From contig CM043962.1 of the NCBI GenBank assembly GCA_014529385.2, forward strand, positions 124,046,470 to 124,110,469: DNA of 64,000 nucleotides, given 5' to 3'. This document shows positions 59,607-64,000 of this stretch, piece after piece; position 1 is the stretch's first letter, and every line of letters starts with the position of its first letter. The translations under genes were made by a program, and so were the position numbers. This stretch comes from Adiantum capillus-veneris (lineage: Eukaryota; Streptophyta; Polypodiopsida; Polypodiales; Pteridaceae). The notes under the pieces were generated by a model. It ran no database searches. It saw only the letters and a list, made by a program, of their open reading frames with translations, and had not been told where the DNA came from.

Positions 59607-61549
59607 TCAGCCCCTCCGGTTGGAAGGTTCCGGTTGCTGCTCTTTGACCTGTTCTGGTGAAGAGGAAATATCAATGTAGCCAAAGCCTCTAAAATCTATA
59701 GTATCGGCCCGATAGACCTCATCCAAAAGGTGTGGATGTATCTCAATATGTTCTGGCCAAGGAGCCCGAGGAATAAACTGCGTTGGCAAAGAAATAGATT
59801 GTGGCGCCTGTGGCAAAGGAGAAAGAGGTGTATGTAAAGGGTAATAACGAGAAAGGTATCTATTAAGAGCAGACCAAAATGGAGGGCAAGGGGGTAGACT
59901 GAGAGAGAAAGAATGAGCCAAGGTCTCCACCCAAAAACAGACCCTATGCCGCTCCTTACGAAATCAACGAAACATTTTCTCCAAACGAGATACATGAGCC
60001 TGGGCTTCGGCACAATCCTCTGTAGCTTGCGCCCAATCAGCAACATCAAAACCCTTGGGAACAACACTCTTACCTTTGTCAGTGTTGGATGACTTAGGTT
60101 GCTGCAACACAACCTGCTGAGTGGGTGGCTACGCTCTCACCTCAACAGATAAGCGTGTGCTCCAGCTTTGTAGTTGATTGTCCAAAAAGACACGGAGATC
60201 CTGTTGCATCTCCACTACCAACACATCCAAATCATTCATACTAATCATTACATCACCAGGGTGCGAGGCTAAGTATGAGGCAAGGCTATGCTGCGTTCTC
60301 AATTGAAGGAGTTCCTCTTGAATAGAAGCCACAAAAGCAGCATTAGCCCCCCGAAGCATTTGTATTTTTGCATCCCATTGGCGAGATCTTGCAGTCAGAT
60401 CTTCATTTTGGTTGGTCAACTTGGCAATGCGAGTCTGCGAGGCCGCTACCTGCGCTTCCAACTCATTAACTCTTCCCTCTGTGGCGGGGGCTCGCCAGGC
60501 CGCATGAATAAACTCTGAAAGTCTGCTCAGAAAAGCGCCGCATGCATGTATTTGGTCCGCAGGGTTTGCTGCCATAGCCTCCCATGGTAGCGTTGCGGGA
60601 AGAGTACCTCCCGTCGAGGCAGCCGCATTAGTAGTTCCAGAAGTTTTTGGTTGCGAGGGAACGTCCGCATCCGAAGAGCCCGTCCTCAGCGGAGTAGCAC
60701 TTGCCACTCTCTCGTGCATTCGGCGACGCCAACGTGCCAGCGGAGGTGGTGTAGAAAATTACTGCTCCTCCCTGCCGTGCTTGCGGGTTGCTGATCCTAC
60801 ACCTGCAGTGGCCATCTCTTGGGCTCCAGAGGATACCACTGCCATCGAAGGACCCGAAAAATCCCCAGTGCCAACATTCTGCTGCTGTGTCTCCCCCCAA
60901 TAGGAACTGCCAAACTTTGCGTTTGCGATAGAGGAGCAACAGTCCCTTGGACCACCAATCGATCATCTTCAAAGTGGCATAGAGGACGCAGGGCGAGAGG
61001 AAAAACTTCCCTTAAGGGAAAAATCAGTGTAAGCAGTTGGCCAACTTTTGTATTGGTTGGGGTATTTCGCCCCAACTGTGCCATCACTCTTTGGCATTCC
61101 GCCAGCAGTCTTTCTCTGACAACTGCTGCCCAAGCCACTGGGCCAAAGTTGGCCGAATGCAAAACATTTCTTGCTCTGGTCGAGATGGTATAGGTTTTGG
61201 CTTGTAGCCAAATTGCCTCGAGAAACCATCAATACGCATCCCTGGTTGCTACATCTGACAACCCTGAAAGCTTATATTCACCTTTTACTTTCAAACCAAA
61301 CTCCTGCTCGACATCTGCAGGAATCACATGAGACGCGCACACCACGCCATCGTTGGGTAAATAGCAACACCTGGAGATCCTTTCGGCTGTTAGCTGAATC
61401 TGTTGATTATTCAGCACCACAATATCTCCAGCAGCCAGGTACTCAATCAAACCTGCTGCCTGCAGGAGAATAGGTATCCCTTGCCAGTCCAAGTTGGCGA
61501 ACACGCGTAGCCAGAAGTCTTGCAACCAGGCATCCACCCGTCGAAGCAC
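59607..61549 (-). pseudogene. Element H ORF3: protein with a coiled coil after the integrase
   Basis: The first part (61549-60797) contains IEYLAAGDIVVLNNQQIQLT, RISRCCYLPNDGVV and GPVAWAAVVRERLLAECQRV. A single TGA near 61230 sits in otherwise continuous coding sequence. After a frameshift near 60890 comes a Ser/Thr/Pro-rich stretch, then a clear coiled coil in the frame 60719-60129 (VNELEAQVAASQTRIAKLTN). A final part, 60112-59607, is read in two frames and ends with a Pro-rich tail and NRRG-stop. The layout of globular part, loose linker and coiled coil recalls ORF3 of element E. In E the ISRCCYLPNDG place reads NKIVDEALKLPTQE. The family is not recognised. Confidence 0.6.
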
Positions 61550-61552
61550 TAG

Positions 61553-63100
61553 CTACTGTACAGGAGTGAAGGGGATACATTGCAGGAGAGAAGCCGTCAT
61601 GACGATGATGAGCTGCAGGAGCAGAGAATATAGAGCTAAGGACGCACAATACACAAAACAGGAGAAGCACAATAATCGTCTGCATGTAGTAACCCTCTCA
61701 CAATGAGTTTCCAAAATAGGGCGATCCACGGTGTCGCAACCATCATAGCTCCTTTCCGGCTTTCCAAGATTGCATGCAAAAGAATCCCCAATCATGATTA
61801 GGGCGGCTTCTGGCTCTTGTACCACAGCAAAGGGGCACTGAATCGGGGTAGGTGAAACATAATGGCGCAGTCTGAAACCATTGACCGGCACAGAAATAAC
61901 CTCCCCCCGCAAATCCACCAAATAAAAAGAGATGGGCCCGCATGCTTGAAAAATCCAGAATGGTCCTGACCACCGTAATTTAAGATTCCCTGGCATCTTC
62001 TCGAGGCGGGAACTAAAGACAAGGACTAGCTATCCCCAAACAAATTGCCGTGCTTTCGGGTGATCCAACCATTTTTTTCGCCTAGACTGCAGATCTTGCA
62101 GCACCGCAAAGCTATTCAACCGCTCTTCGTCTAGTTCGTGCAAAACATCCAAACGATAAATCACAGAATCCTCCGGAAGAAGTCAATCCGCAATCAACAT
62201 CTGCAGACTCAGAATCACATGCTCCACCGGGGTGATTGCCTCCATGCCAAATGCCAACTTAAAAGGAGTCAATCTTGTTGCCACTTTATAAGCTGTCCGA
62301 TAGGCCCATAAGACGGAAGGAAGTTTCACATCCCAATCTGTTCGATGCATATTCACTAACTTTGTTAAAATCTGAATCAATTGCTTATTAGTTGATTCTG
62401 CTTGCCCATTCGCCTGAGGATAATAAGGAGAATATTTCCTGTGCAATACAAAATAAAACCGTAGCATTCTCTCCATCACCTTATTCAGAAAATGACTTCC
62501 CCTGTCACTAACCAGCTCAATAGGGCAGCCATATGTAGAAAATATATCCTTATATAAGCATCCAACCCACAGAAACTGCAGTATTATCTCTCAAAGGCCA
62601 TGCCTCCACCCATTTGGTGGCGTAATTCGTGGCTGTCAAAATATACTTATTACCTGTGTGAGCTGCAACTGGTTTAAAAGGTCCAACAAAATCCAAACCC
62701 CACTTTTGAAAAGGCTCCAAGGGCAAAACCGACTGAAAAGGCATTCTGGATCGTTTCGTAGGTTTCCCTAACCGCTGACACACATCACACTGTTGCACAT
62801 AATTTCTCGCATCCTGAAACAATGTGGGCCATGATAATCCTGATTGGAGAACCTTTCGAGCTGTGATTAATGCTGCAAAGTGACCTCCCGTAATACCGGT
62901 ATGGACTTCCTCCAGTACTGCTTCTTGCTCCTGTGGTAGCACACATCTGAGTAATACATCCGCCATCGTATGATAATAGAGCTTCCCCATAATAATCTCA
63001 AAATTCCTGCTTCTGATAGCCATACGTTTCCTTTGATGGCTGGACAAGAAGGAAGGCATTTCACCGCTGTCGAGAAAATGAAACATCTCCTCATACCATG
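61553..63100 (-). pseudogene. Element H integrase
   Basis: One zinc module, [12 protein letters not shown] and [13 protein letters not shown], lies at about 62910-62770. The core has [11 protein letters not shown] with the first Asp. Then, after stops around 62550-62480, come VSDRGSHF with the second Asp and the frame 62479-62183 with YYPQANGQAESTNK carrying the Glu. WAYRTAY and TPFKLAFGMEAITP follow. The C-terminal part 61996-61553 has RWSGPFWIF and a hydrophobic tail of about 40 residues before the stop. The tail could be a membrane segment or simply read-through sequence. Confidence 0.83.
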
Positions 63101-64000
63101 TCCATGGGATGCTAGGGATGACCCTTGCCTGTTGCGGAACTGCTATATCCTCTGCAACTACTCCTGTTAGAAACAGAGACGCATCCAGAAATTCATCAGC
63201 TACCCCTGTCGGCGGCTCACCAGAATCTAACCTGGATAGGTAGTCAGCCACCGCATGCTGAGCCCCTGGCTGATGTATGACCTCAAAGTCAAATTCCTGC
63301 AGCAAAAGCACCCATCTGGCCAATCTTCTCGTCAAATTCTGTTGCCTTACCAAGTATAAAAGAGTCGAATGGTCCACATGGAAGAAAAAGCGTCGGCCCA
63401 ACAGATAGTACCAGAATTTCTTCACTGAATAAATCATTCCTAAACATTCCCGTTCGATTACTGAATAATTTCTTTCTACGGATGATAATCGTCTACTAGC
63501 ATAATAGACAGGTCGAAACCATCATTGACTTTGTTCATGCATCAACACATTGCCAATAGCTCAATCTGAAGCATCCACAAACACATGAAAATCTTGACCC
63601 CAATTCGGAGCAAGCATAATCGGAGCTTTGGATAGCTGAAGTTTTAATCTCCGAAAAGCCAAGTCACATTCCTATGTCCATTCAAAATCTATAGCATGCT
63701 CTGTCTGAGTAATCGGGATTGCCAAATGTGCGACAAACCGCAAATGCCTCCCATGCCAACGGGCTTGACCCAGGAAAATCTGACACTGTTTCTGGTTTTG
63801 CAGTGGAGGTGCTTCCATAATTGCGGCAATTTTATCCGGATCCATGGAAATATCATCTTCAGAAATTATATGCCCCAATAGCCTGCCACTGCGAACAGCA
63901 AATGCACACTTTAAAGGATTCAAACTGAACTTTACCTCTCTGCATTTCATAAAGCATAAGCGTAATTGCTTCAAATGCTCCAATTGCGCTCCAAAAACAC
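63100..64000 (-). pseudogene. Element H reverse transcriptase end and RNase H
   Basis: The frame 63983-63672 covers the RT thumb and connection (RLLGHIISEDDISMDPDKI). The RNase H begins near 63600 with FHVFVDASD (first Asp), goes on with [20 protein letters not shown] (Glu) and [14 protein letters not shown] (Asp), and ends [19 protein letters not shown] near 63190. Stops near 63670, 63560 and 63530 break it. The RT palm lies beyond the window. Confidence 0.83.

Larger units (their letters stand above)
59573..64000 (-). mobile_element. Element H: 3' part of a Ty3/gypsy retrotransposon
   Basis: Read on the minus strand, it enters at the right edge within RT, then RNase H, integrase, and an ORF after the integrase, and ends at the inverted repeat, whose right arm may be its 3' LTR. 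There is no second RNase H, as in E. Base composition is more GC-rich than in the neighbouring elements. No polypurine tract is clear before 59572. Confidence 0.82.

Noticed and set aside
61553-61700. Envelope-like membrane protein in element H
   Set aside because: The hydrophobic run is the read-through tail of the integrase frame; no signal peptide or separate start is seen.

Overview
The window is repeat-rich nuclear DNA of a land plant with a large genome. Two element types indicate this: Tat-type Ty3/gypsy elements carrying a second, archaeal-like RNase H, and a chromovirus with an initiator-Met-tRNA primer site and a C-terminal chromodomain. I see no intact host gene and no tRNA or rRNA gene. 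Almost everything is LTR retrotransposons in various states of decay, stacked inside one another. The species cannot be read from the sequence. A decayed fungal-type FHS/fucose-permease fragment hints, weakly, at a non-seed plant.

Left part (1-14583). Element A (minus, 1-3306) runs off the left edge and shows only its LTR, primer site, a leader with four large palindromes, and the start of gag. Element B (plus, 3341 onward) is a decayed Tat element with protease, RT, RNase H, second RNase H and integrase, followed by its polypurine tract and the start of a 3' LTR. After a poorly explained stretch (about 8700-9920) comes element C (minus, about 9925-14583), a Tat element cut off inside its RNase H.

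Centre (14584-57560). This is a nest that can be untangled from target-site duplications. A minus-strand chromovirus, F, is split into two pieces (14584-15354 and 56395-57560). Element E (minus, 15355-56394, duplication CCCTT) has inserted between them. E is itself interrupted by the chromovirus G (plus, 38915-49033, duplication GGTGG) inside its RNase H. It is also interrupted by a block of about 14 kb holding the Tat element D (plus, 23044-31323). G carries in its 5' LTR a 1.3-kb terminal-inverted-repeat DNA element flanked by TTAA; the 3' LTR keeps the empty site.

Element E is the most unusual object. Its order on the minus strand is LTR, primer site, leader with four palindromes about 285 bp apart, gag, RT, RNase H, integrase with two consecutive HHCC zinc modules, a retropepsin-like domain after the integrase, more copies of the same palindrome, a large coiled-coil ORF3, polypurine tract and LTR. 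No protease motif is visible between its gag and RT. Element A, a relative, has a palindrome array in the same place but with a wholly different palindrome sequence.

Right part (57561-64000). This holds a decayed gene of unknown function (58071-58816), a 756-bp inverted repeat (58817-59572), and element H (minus, 59573 to the right edge), another gypsy element with a coiled-coil ORF after its integrase. All coding regions listed carry stops or frameshifts unless stated, so they are relics and not active genes.
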